From positions 23,923 through 87,922 of the forward strand of contig JAEDCN010000008.1 of assembly GCA_016294105.1 (NCBI GenBank): DNA of 64,000 nt, written 5' to 3'. A model generated the notes under the pieces. That model was not told the origin of the DNA, did not search any database, and saw only the letters and a list, made by a program, of their open reading frames with translations. Positions 35,188-42,866 of the stretch are shown piece by piece. Position 1 is the first letter of the stretch; each line of letters starts with the position of its first letter. The stretch comes from Treponema sp. (lineage in GTDB: Bacteria > Spirochaetota > Spirochaetia > Treponematales > Treponemataceae). A program made the position numbers and the translations under genes.

Positions 35188-36222
35188 ATGAATGAAGTTC
35201 TGTCCCAGGACGAAATTGACCAGCTTCTCACCGCCATTAGTTCCGGTAGCACGGAGTCGGAGGATTTTAAGCCGGTAAATGATACCCGCAAGATTAAGAT
35301 TTACGACTTCAAGCGTCCGGACAAGTTCTCTAAAGAACAAATTAGAACGGTGTCCATTATGCATGAAACCTTCGCCCGTTTGACTACAACCAGTCTTTCG
35401 GCTCAGTTGCGAAGTATTGTTCATGTTCACGTGGCATCAGTTGATCAGCTGACCTACGAAGAATTTATTCGGTCAATTCCTACTCCAACTACCCTTGCGG
35501 TCATCAATATGGATCCATTGAAGGGTAATGCCATTTTGGAAATTGACCCAGCCATTACCTTCTCCATGATTGACCGCCTCTTTGGTGGAACTGGACAGGG
35601 TGCAAAGGTTCAGCGTGATCTTACAGATATTGAGCAGTCCGTTATGGAAGGAATTATCGTTCGTATCTTGGCAAATATGCGTGAGGCATGGACTCAGGTT
35701 ATTGACTTGCGGCCACGAATGGGGCAGATTGAAACAAATCCCCAGTTTGCCCAGATTGTAGCCCCTTCTGAAATGGTTGTTTTGGTAACTTTGGAAACAA
35801 AGATTGGTGAGGAAGAAGGAATGATGAACTTCTGTATTCCCTACATCACCATTGAGCCTATTATTTCCAAGTTGTCCTCCCAGTTCTGGTTCTCTTCTGT
35901 TCGACGAAGCTCCACTACTCAGTACCTTGGTGTATTGAAGGAAAAGTTAGCAGACGTGGACATGGACGTAGTGGCAGAAATTGGTTCTGTTTCCCTTCCT
36001 ATTCGAGATGTTTTGTCCTTGCGGGTAGGAGACACAGTCCGATTGTCTAATGTGCGTATCACAGATCCCATTACCTTGAGCGTGGGTAACAAAAAGAAGT
36101 TTTTGTGTCAGCCTGGTGTAATTGGAAAGAAAATGGCTGTTCAGGTTTTGAACAAGCTGGAGCAGGTTGAATCAGAAGATTTTGAAGAATTAGCAGTAGA
36201 AGGAGACGAGTCATATGAGTGA
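35188..36222 (+). CDS. fliM: flagellar motor switch protein FliM
   Basis: 344 residues. The N-terminal CheY-P-binding peptide LSQDEIDQLL (residues 5-14) is followed by the middle CheC-like domain (GNAILEIDPAITFSMIDRLFGG) and a C-terminal SpoA/FliN-like domain (ISLPIRDVL-type LSLRVGDTVRL). It forms the C ring that reverses rotation on CheY-P binding. Its end overlaps fliY by 8 nt, implying translational coupling. Confidence 0.97.
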   Translation: MNEVLSQDEIDQLLTAISSGSTESEDFKPVNDTRKIKIYDFKRPDKFSKEQIRTVSIMHETFARLTTTSLSAQLRSIVHVHVASVDQLTYEEFIRSIPTPTTLAVINMDPLKGNAILEIDPAITFSMIDRLFGGTGQGAKVQRDLTDIEQSVMEGIIVRILANMREAWTQVIDLRPRMGQIETNPQFAQIVAPSEMVVLVTLETKIGEEEGMMNFCIPYITIEPIISKLSSQFWFSSVRRSSTTQYLGVLKEKLADVDMDVVAEIGSVSLPIRDVLSLRVGDTVRLSNVRITDPITLSVGNKKKFLCQPGVIGKKMAVQVLNKLEQVESEDFEELAVEGDESYE

Positions 36223-37375
36223 TGGTACCATTTCCCAAGATGAAATTGATGCATTGTTAAGCGGTGTAGATATGGGCGGGCTTTCCGTTGGAGGAAGTTC
36301 GTCAAATGCCTCTGCTGGAAAAATTGAAACTGCTGATTTGGTAAAATTTGCAGTTGACTTGAAGGATAAATTGGCCCATAATGTAGGAACCATGACAGGT
36401 GTAAGTACTGTCGTGACAGAGCCTACTGTTGAGTCAGCCAATCGTGAAACATTCTTAGCAAAGCTGCCTGAGACTGTTGTAGCGGTTATGGCAGACTTTT
36501 CTGCTGGGCTTTCTGGAGATCACTTATATGTGCTTTCCACTGATTTTGCACAGAAACTGGCAGGTTTGATTAATAAAGAAGACAATGCTGATTTGGATGA
36601 GATGGCTCTCTCTGTGATTGCAGAGGTGGTATCTGGTCATACTGGTGCAGAGATTACAGAACTAACAAAAAATGGACACTTCCCTGGCTTAGCTTGTAAT
36701 CCTGGCGAGGCTGTAAATGGACCAAAAGCTATGGTTCGTTTTCCACAAGGTGAATTTGCTCTGTTCTCTTATCCAGTAAGCCTAGACGGAACCACTTATA
36801 CTCTTTGGGAGGCTATTGCTGGTGGTGCTGCTGGTCAGATTTCTAGTGCATTAGGTAAGGGGTCAGCTCCTGCTGCTCCTGTCCAGTCCATGCCTCAACA
36901 GCCTGTTATGAATGCAATGGGTGGTGGTATGAACATGGGGGGAATGCAGGCCGCTCCTATGAATATGAATGGCATGGTCATGCAACAGACCATGGGTGGG
37001 GGAATGAATATGGGCGGTATGGGAAATGGTTATGCTTCTATGCCAATGGGTACAAGTGCTCCCAATGTACAATCTCTACAGTTTCCAGGCCTCCAGCTTG
37101 GTGTAGGCGGTATAGATCAGGGAAGTAATATCGGTCTGATCATGGACGTGTACATGGAGATGACCGTAGAGTTGGGACGTACCAAGAAGCAAATCAAAGA
37201 AATCCTTGGAATGGGAGAGGGTACCATCATCGAGTTGGATAAGCTTGCTGGTGAGCCTGTTGACATTCTGGTAAACCATAAACCTATTGCCAAGGGAGAG
37301 GTTGTAGTAATTGACGAAAACTTCGGTGTTCGTGTAACTGAAATCCTTTCTCCTATTGAGCGTGTTACTGGTTAA
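36215..37375 (+). CDS. fliY: flagellar motor switch protein FliY (FliN-type)
   Basis: 386 residues. N-terminal ISQDEIDALLSG resembles the FliM CheY-binding peptide; a CheC-like domain spans about 40-205; a C-terminal SpoA domain (VYMEMTVELGRTKKQIKEILGMGEGTIIELDKLAGEPVDILVN) completes the FliN part. The linker at about 222-288 is extremely Met/Gly-rich, with 16 Met in 53 residues. In the CheC motif the usual catalytic Asn is replaced (SVIAEVVSG), so phosphatase activity at this site is doubtful. The ATG overlaps fliM. Confidence 0.94.
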   Translation: MSDGTISQDEIDALLSGVDMGGLSVGGSSSNASAGKIETADLVKFAVDLKDKLAHNVGTMTGVSTVVTEPTVESANRETFLAKLPETVVAVMADFSAGLSGDHLYVLSTDFAQKLAGLINKEDNADLDEMALSVIAEVVSGHTGAEITELTKNGHFPGLACNPGEAVNGPKAMVRFPQGEFALFSYPVSLDGTTYTLWEAIAGGAAGQISSALGKGSAPAAPVQSMPQQPVMNAMGGGMNMGGMQAAPMNMNGMVMQQTMGGGMNMGGMGNGYASMPMGTSAPNVQSLQFPGLQLGVGGIDQGSNIGLIMDVYMEMTVELGRTKKQIKEILGMGEGTIIELDKLAGEPVDILVNHKPIAKGEVVVIDENFGVRVTEILSPIERVTG

Positions 37376-37381
37376 CAATTT

Positions 37382-38056
37382 ATGGGCTTGAATTACAAAG
37401 GAAAAGTCCTGAAAATATTATTTTCTCTTTGCAGTTACCTTCTGATTACAGGCTTTGCTTGGAGTCAGGAGGTTGTTGCGTCTGAAACTCAGGTAACAGC
37501 TCGTGCTGCCGAAGCAGAAATCTTGCTTGCTCAGGATGCTCCAGAAAATGGAGCTACAACTATTGCGGAAGGATCATCCTATGGAGTGTGGTTTTTTGTT
37601 CGCACGATTTTAGTGTTGCTCCTGGTACTTGCATTGATATGGGGCTTCTTTATGTTCTTAAAGAAGATTTCTGGTACCACTACCAGCTCCGATCCCTATC
37701 TGAAGAAAGTTGCTTCTTTAACCCTGTCTCCAGGCAAATTTGTTCATGTAATCACCTTGAATTCACGGGCCTATCTTGTGGGGGTGGCGGACAATTCTGT
37801 TAATCTCATTGCGGAGATTGATGACAAGGAATTGGTAGATGCCATGAACTTGAATGCCCCCCAAGGAGCTGATGACAAAAGACCTATGGATTTCAGTTCG
37901 ATTCTTGGGAAGTTTGTAAATACCAACGGACAAAAATATACTTCTGCCACCAGGAAAGGGACCTTTTCCACCAGTAGTGCGGTGGAGCTTTTGCAGAACC
38001 AGCGTTCTCGATTAAGTGCAACGGATACCACGGAGGATGATAATGTCACTCCGTAA
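37382..38056 (+). CDS. fliO: flagellar biosynthetic protein FliO/FliZ
   Basis: 224 residues. Signal-like N-terminal segment (ILFSLCSYLLITGFAWS), a membrane helix (VWFFVRTILVLLLVLALIWGFFMFLKKI, about 63-90) and a cytoplasmic FliO domain (DPYLKKVASLTLSPGKFVHVITLNSRAYLVGVADNSVNLIAEI). FliO helps assemble the FliP pore of the export gate. fliP starts within its last codons. Confidence 0.9.
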   Translation: MGLNYKGKVLKILFSLCSYLLITGFAWSQEVVASETQVTARAAEAEILLAQDAPENGATTIAEGSSYGVWFFVRTILVLLLVLALIWGFFMFLKKISGTTTSSDPYLKKVASLTLSPGKFVHVITLNSRAYLVGVADNSVNLIAEIDDKELVDAMNLNAPQGADDKRPMDFSSILGKFVNTNGQKYTSATRKGTFSTSSAVELLQNQRSRLSATDTTEDDNVTP

Positions 38057-38900
38057 GTTTACTACAAAAACCTTCCCGAAAATTTTTATCTGCGCCATTA
38101 TTGCGGTGGCCTGTTGTTTCCCAGCCTTTTCTCAGACCTTTCCACAGGGGGCTGCAGCCGGACGTACCGAAATGACAGGTTCTGTTACAGGCGTAGATAT
38201 TCCCAATATCAACGTTGATATTAGGAATCCAGAAACTGGTGAAGAGGTGGCTTTTTCCGTTCAGCTCTTGCTGACCCTTACGATCTTGACCCTTGCTCCC
38301 AGTATCTTGATTCTGGTGACCTGTTTCCTGCGATTTTCCATTGTGCTGGATTTTATCAAGCGAGCCTTGTCCCTGCAGCAGGTTCCACCGACGGCGGTGT
38401 TGAACGGAATCGCTTTTTTTATGACCTTGTTCATAATGTGGCCTACCTTTACACAGATTTATACCAATGCTTATCGTCCCATGGCCGACGGTGAAATTGG
38501 CATAGAACAAGCCTTTGCAGAGGCAGAGGCTCCCTTGCGTATGTTTATGTACAAGCAGATGGCCTCCAATTCCCGACAGCAAAATGCAGCTACCAGTTAT
38601 ATCACCATGTTCATGTCCATTGGTGGGTTGGAAAAGCCCCAAACCCTGGCAGATGTGCCCACCTATGTGCTGGTGCCAGCCTATATTTTAAATGAGCTAA
38701 CCATAGCATTCCAAATCGGTATATTGCTGTATATCCCCTTTATCGTCATCGATATGGTGGTGGCAAGTATCCTCATGTCTATGGGTATGATTATGTTGCC
38801 TCCAGTACAGATTTCTATGCCCTTTAAACTCATGCTTTTTGTTCTCGTAGACGGATGGGGATTGCTCACTCAACAGTTGTTTAATTCCATTGTCCGTTAG
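38043..38900 (+). CDS. fliP: flagellar export gate protein FliP
   Basis: 285 residues from ATG 38043 (GGAGG 6 nt upstream), overlapping fliO by 14 nt. A signal peptide (IFICAIIAVACCFPAFS) precedes four membrane helices with the family motifs LTLAPSILILVTCFLRFSIVLDFIKRAL, QQVPPTAVLNGIAFFMTLFIMWP and the C-terminal FKLMLFVLVDGWGLL. FliP pentamers form the core of the type III export pore with FliQ and FliR, which are not encoded here. Confidence 0.97.
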   Translation: MSLRKFTTKTFPKIFICAIIAVACCFPAFSQTFPQGAAAGRTEMTGSVTGVDIPNINVDIRNPETGEEVAFSVQLLLTLTILTLAPSILILVTCFLRFSIVLDFIKRALSLQQVPPTAVLNGIAFFMTLFIMWPTFTQIYTNAYRPMADGEIGIEQAFAEAEAPLRMFMYKQMASNSRQQNAATSYITMFMSIGGLEKPQTLADVPTYVLVPAYILNELTIAFQIGILLYIPFIVIDMVVASILMSMGMIMLPPVQISMPFKLMLFVLVDGWGLLTQQLFNSIVR

Positions 38901-38912
38901 TAAGGATTTTTC

Positions 38913-40181
38913 ATGTTGACAAAAAATCTCGCCCTCAAAATCTTTGAAGGATTTTCCATCGAGCGTTGGAACGACCTTGTTCGTCCCCACGAAATGATTG
39001 AAATGGACAAGTGTGCCGAAAAGATGATGGTTGCCTATATCATCGGAAAGTACGAGGAGGCCCAGGGAAAGAGTATTGACTGGGATTGGATGATTCATGC
39101 TTCCTTTTTTGAGTTACTGAGAAAGATTGCACTGTGTGATATAAAGTCTCCGGTACAGCGGATGATTCGCCGTGATTATCCAGAGGAATATAAAAAGCTG
39201 AACCAGTGGGTGGTGGAACAGTATCGTGATTTTTTGCCTGATGCAAAATTCCAGGAACGGTTTGTAGACTATTGCTGTGGGCCTGCTCCTGAACCAGATA
39301 CTTTTACTGGTCATACTGCCAAGGTATTGCGGGCTGCTCATAAGTTTTCTACCTTGCGAGAATTCCAGATGATTTCTGTGGTAAACGAAAAGTTTCGTCT
39401 TGACCCCATTGAAGAAGACTTGAATCAAGATATAGAAAGCTTTCTTGATTTGCGGGCCTTTCAGCTTTTGCTTACAAAGCAGCGTCCCTACCGATTTTTG
39501 ATGGTGCTGGAGCAGCTGCGTTTTCAGACCCGCTGGAATCAAACGCCCCGTGTTCCCCGAACTAGTGTTTTGGGCCATTCTTTCTTTGTGGCCATTCTTA
39601 CCCTGCTGCTGGAATATTCCACTGGTGTGTCCTTTTGTGAAAAGCGGCGGTACAATAACTTTTTCTGCGGTCTGTTTCACGACCTGCCAGAAGCGGTCAC
39701 ACGGGACATTATTTCGCCAGTAAAGCAGGCTACAGATGGGTTGCCCCAGATTGTAAAGCGTATTGAAAATGAGATTGTGGGCAAGGAGCTTTTCCCCTTG
39801 ATGGACGATTGCTATCTGCAGGAGCTGCTGTATTTTACTAGCAATGAGTTTGCCAATCGGATTCGTGTGCCCCAAGCCGACACCCTGTTTACTGGAGAAA
39901 TGCCTCAGGAGGTGGCATGTTTACCTGCTGGCCAGCAGCTGGAGGTGAGCTTTGAGGACTTAAACAATCGTTATAATATTGCTGAGTTTTCTCCAGTGGA
40001 TGGACGGATTGTAAAGGTGGCAGATCACATTGCAGCCTTTTTAGAGGCAGACAGCTCCATTCGCTATGGTATTACTTCAGCCCACCTTACCTCTGGCAAG
40101 GCAAATCTTTTGCGGATTTACAATCAAAATCCCATTGTAAATGGCATTGATGTAATGGCCTTCTTTGATCAGTTCCAGTAG
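38913..40181 (+). CDS. HD-domain hydrolase following fliP
   Basis: 422 residues. The HD phosphohydrolase metal ligands are visible in the middle: LGHSFFVAIL (first His, about residue 222), FHDLPEAVTRDIISPVK (His-Asp and Asp, about 250-266) and a later VDGRIVKVADHIAAF (Asp). The EAVTRDI-PVK stretch resembles YfbR-type 5'-nucleotidases. The N-terminal 200 residues are not recognised. It starts 12 nt after fliP, where fliQ normally lies in treponemes, so it is probably co-transcribed with motility genes. Whether it acts on nucleotides or second messengers is unknown. Confidence 0.8.
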   Translation: MLTKNLALKIFEGFSIERWNDLVRPHEMIEMDKCAEKMMVAYIIGKYEEAQGKSIDWDWMIHASFFELLRKIALCDIKSPVQRMIRRDYPEEYKKLNQWVVEQYRDFLPDAKFQERFVDYCCGPAPEPDTFTGHTAKVLRAAHKFSTLREFQMISVVNEKFRLDPIEEDLNQDIESFLDLRAFQLLLTKQRPYRFLMVLEQLRFQTRWNQTPRVPRTSVLGHSFFVAILTLLLEYSTGVSFCEKRRYNNFFCGLFHDLPEAVTRDIISPVKQATDGLPQIVKRIENEIVGKELFPLMDDCYLQELLYFTSNEFANRIRVPQADTLFTGEMPQEVACLPAGQQLEVSFEDLNNRYNIAEFSPVDGRIVKVADHIAAFLEADSSIRYGITSAHLTSGKANLLRIYNQNPIVNGIDVMAFFDQFQ

Positions 40182-40190
40182 TACGCTGGT

Positions 40191-40217
40191 TTAATAAAGT
40201 TTTATTTTTGCCGATAT
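40191..40217 (+). promoter_or_regulatory. candidate sigma-28 promoter of the LysM/LytM gene
   Basis: -10 GCCGATAT (40210-40217) matches the FliA consensus at 7 of 8 bases. -35 TTAA (40191-40194) at 15 nt is weak, and a TAAA lies at 11 nt. TATAAT at 40215 overlaps. The -10 ends 7 nt before ATG 40225. Confidence 0.45.
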
Positions 40218-40224
40218 AATGCCT

Positions 40225-41034
40225 ATGAGTAGAGTAACTTTTTTTATAGCTGTACTTACACTTCTTTTTTCCTTTCCTCTTTTTTCTGACACCCAGCACG
40301 TAGTTGCAAAGGGAGAAACCTTGTATTCAATCAGTAGGAAGTACGGCGTTACGGTAAACGAGCTATGCAACAAGAATAATATCACCCAGTCCCAGGTGCT
40401 GAAGGCGGGACAAAAGCTGGTGATTCCCAGTATGGAGCTTTCTCATACAGAAACCTACATTGTAGCCAAGGGAGATACCTTTTATGGTGTGGCCCGCCGA
40501 CACAACATAACGGTGGAAGAGCTATTGAAATTGAACGGCTTGAAAAGCTCCGACACCTTGAAAATAGGTCAGGTGCTGAAGGTTCCTACAACTTCGACTA
40601 CCATTGCCAATGCCATCATGAACACTTCGCCCATAGAAATTGCTGACCCACGAAATTATACTGGCAAGAAGGGGGATTCTAGTCTCCTGTGGCCGGTTAA
40701 AAATCCTGAGGTGCTGTATGTTTCAGGAAAGATTTCCGGGGTTCAGCTATCTGCCCAAAAAAATGAGGCGGTTTGCGCCATTCAAGCTGGAACGGTTATG
40801 TTCAGTGGATTGTACCGTGGCTTTGGAAAGGTGGTGTTTGTTCAGTCCCAATCTGGACATATGTACGTGTACACAGGGCTTTCCGACACATCTGTTTCCA
40901 AGGGAGAATATGTTTCCACCGGCAAGCAGCTGGGAATAGTGGGGGTGGACAGCTTTACGGGAAAGAGTCAGCTTACCTTTATGGTGTTCCAGGACGGAAT
41001 ACCCATAGATCCAGCCCAAGCTCCTCGAGGATAA
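40225..41034 (+). CDS. secreted LysM protein with degenerate LytM (M23) domain
   Basis: 269 residues. Signal peptide MSRVTFFIAVLTLLFSFPLFS; two LysM domains (HVVAKGETLYSISRKYGV, about 25-68; YIVAKGDTFYGVARRHNI, about 75-120) bind peptidoglycan; a C-terminal M23-like fold follows (about 150-265). The zinc ligands are lost: the usual Y-A-H-L is YTGL and the usual HxH is QLTFMVF. It is therefore likely an EnvC/NlpD-like activator or scaffold in the periplasm, not a peptidase. ATG 40219 is an alternative start. No RBS is seen. Confidence 0.87.
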   Translation: MSRVTFFIAVLTLLFSFPLFSDTQHVVAKGETLYSISRKYGVTVNELCNKNNITQSQVLKAGQKLVIPSMELSHTETYIVAKGDTFYGVARRHNITVEELLKLNGLKSSDTLKIGQVLKVPTTSTTIANAIMNTSPIEIADPRNYTGKKGDSSLLWPVKNPEVLYVSGKISGVQLSAQKNEAVCAIQAGTVMFSGLYRGFGKVVFVQSQSGHMYVYTGLSDTSVSKGEYVSTGKQLGIVGVDSFTGKSQLTFMVFQDGIPIDPAQAPRG

Positions 41035-41159
41035 ATAATTAAAAAACCTCAGGATAAACAATCATCTGGTTAACAGAGTTTCCATTGGCAGGTTTTGTCA
41101 AGAACAGGTTAAGATAAGAATAAGTGTATCACAAGTTGTGTAAAATCCCATTCTTTTTT

Positions 41160-41188
41160 TTGCATTTTTCCTGTACAAAAACTATGTT
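41160..41188 (+). promoter_or_regulatory. promoter of the sigma factor gene
   Basis: -35 TTGCAT (41160-41165), 17 nt, -10 TATGTT (41183-41188); TAGGAGG follows in the leader. Confidence 0.6.
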
Positions 41189-41206
41189 TAAAATGTAGGA
41201 GGAAAC

Positions 41207-42199
41207 ATGGAAACATGTTTTGCAAAACCACAGGGTTATATTGATGATGAGGTTCTTACAAGAACTGCTGCATCCTTGACAGCTGACGTAGATCCGCTGG
41301 CAATTTATCTAAAACAAATTTCACGGTATGCTCTACTTTCTCCCCAAGAAGAATTGCGTCTGGCAGATACAATCCACGGATTAAAGACAAAGATTCGTGC
41401 TCTTGGAGATGAGCTAGCTCTCTACCCAGAAAAAGAGAAGGAATATGCCTGTCAGATAGAGCGGTTGCAGGAGGAGCTTCGGATTGAAAAGAACAAGATG
41501 GTACAGGCCAACCTCCGTCTTGTTGTATCTGTAGCCAAGAAGTATCAGCATCGTGGTTTGTCCTTGATTGACTTGATTGATGAGGGCAATATCGGGCTTT
41601 TGGAGGCGGTGGATCGGTTTGAGGCCAGCAGAAACTGCCGTTTTTCCACCTATGGTATCTGGTGGATTCGCCAGGCCATTATCAAGGGCATTGCAGACAA
41701 GGGGCGCATCATCAGAATGCCAGTTCACATGCTGAACACCATCAACAAGTGCTTTATGATTGCCAAGCAGCTTACCCAAGAATACGGTCACGAGCCTTCT
41801 TGCTTGGAGCTTTCTGAATATATTGGTGAGACTCCAGAAAAGATTGAGGAGTACATGAAGCTTGCCCAGGAAACCTCCAGCCTGGACACCACTATTGATG
41901 AAGCAAGTCCTTCTGTACTAGGAGATTTGTTGTCCACTGATGAGAATGAGCAGCAGGTGGAAAATGTGTTCTCTGCCATGCTATCTGAAACCATCAATTC
42001 TGTTTTGAAGGAATTTTCCGAGCGGGAAATGGCCATTATCAAGCTGCGGTTCGGTCTTGACGGTAGAACTCCTATGACCCTCTCAGAAACAGGCCGTGTG
42101 CTGGGCATTACCAGAGAGCGGGTGCGACAGATTCAAGAAAAAATGTTGGAAAAATTAAAGGAAAGCAAGGAATTGATTGCTTTCAACGATTTACGGTGA
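41207..42199 (+). CDS. sigma-70 family RNA polymerase sigma factor (group 2, RpoS/RpoD-like)
   Basis: 330 residues. Region 1.2 DPLAIYLKQISRYALLSPQEE, regions 2.1-2.4 NLRLVVSVAKKYQHRGLSLIDLIDEGNIGL and RFSTYGIWWIRQAI, region 3, and region 4.2 MTLSETGRVLGITRERVRQIQEKML are all present. It lacks the long region 1.1 and non-conserved insert of the housekeeping factor, so an alternative group 2 factor is likeliest. Target promoters are unknown. TAGGAGG precedes ATG 41207. Confidence 0.9.
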   Translation: METCFAKPQGYIDDEVLTRTAASLTADVDPLAIYLKQISRYALLSPQEELRLADTIHGLKTKIRALGDELALYPEKEKEYACQIERLQEELRIEKNKMVQANLRLVVSVAKKYQHRGLSLIDLIDEGNIGLLEAVDRFEASRNCRFSTYGIWWIRQAIIKGIADKGRIIRMPVHMLNTINKCFMIAKQLTQEYGHEPSCLELSEYIGETPEKIEEYMKLAQETSSLDTTIDEASPSVLGDLLSTDENEQQVENVFSAMLSETINSVLKEFSEREMAIIKLRFGLDGRTPMTLSETGRVLGITRERVRQIQEKMLEKLKESKELIAFNDLR

Positions 42200-42302
42200 T
42201 TTTAGTCGGACCTCACCTAGTTTGGCAGGAGCTCTTTTCCCCATTCCGCTCCCTGTGCCAGCTTTGGGTAAGGCCTGACTTTTAATTGCTCGGTACTGTG
42301 TT

Positions 42303-42866
42303 TTATGCAAGGTGCTGAAAACAACGGAGTAGCACTTCCATGCAGACACGGGCATCGTCTGTGGCTCGGTGGGCATTCCCCGGATTGATGGAAAAGTGCT
42401 GGGCCAAAAACTGGAGGCTGTGTTTTTCCAGCTCTGGAAAGATGGCACGTGAAAGCTTTACCGTATCTTCAATCTGGTTTTCTAAAATCTGATGGCCGTG
42501 GCGGCTGAGGGCAGTATTTACAAATTTCAAGTCAAAATTGGCATTGTGAGCCACCAGAATGCTGTTGCCAACAAAGCTGTGGAAGTGGGGCAGTACCTCC
42601 TGTTCTTTGGGGCAGTCATGAACCATTTCATGGGTAATGTTGTTGATTCGGGTAGCCTCGTAGGGAATGGTGCGACATGGATTAATCAGCTGACTGTAGG
42701 TGGCAAGAACTCCATCCTTGGAAAACTGTACCGCTCCAATTTCCAGCAGACGGTCATTGTGGGAGCTTAAGCCTGTTGTTTCTGTGTCAAAGGCAGTAAA
42801 AACTGCCCCGTCCTGATACAGACGGAGCAGTTCTCGAACCTTTTTATGGTTCTTATTTTGCTGCAT
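42303..42866 (-). CDS. DEDDh 3'-5' exonuclease (DNA polymerase III epsilon-like)
   Basis: About 187 residues from ATG 42866, overlapping the phosphohexomutase end by 14 nt; the frame continues up to ATG 42899. The three exonuclease motifs are FDTETTG (Exo I), AHNANFD (Exo II) and HRATDD (Exo III, with catalytic His). It may proofread or trim DNA or RNA ends; being free-standing, its role as polymerase subunit is uncertain. A short open stretch in another frame follows (42200-42302) and might be a lost C-terminal extension. Confidence 0.9.
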   Translation of the reverse strand: MQQNKNHKKVRELLRLYQDGAVFTAFDTETTGLSSHNDRLLEIGAVQFSKDGVLATYSQLINPCRTIPYEATRINNITHEMVHDCPKEQEVLPHFHSFVGNSILVAHNANFDLKFVNTALSRHGHQILENQIEDTVKLSRAIFPELEKHSLQFLAQHFSINPGNAHRATDDARVCMEVLLRCFQHLA

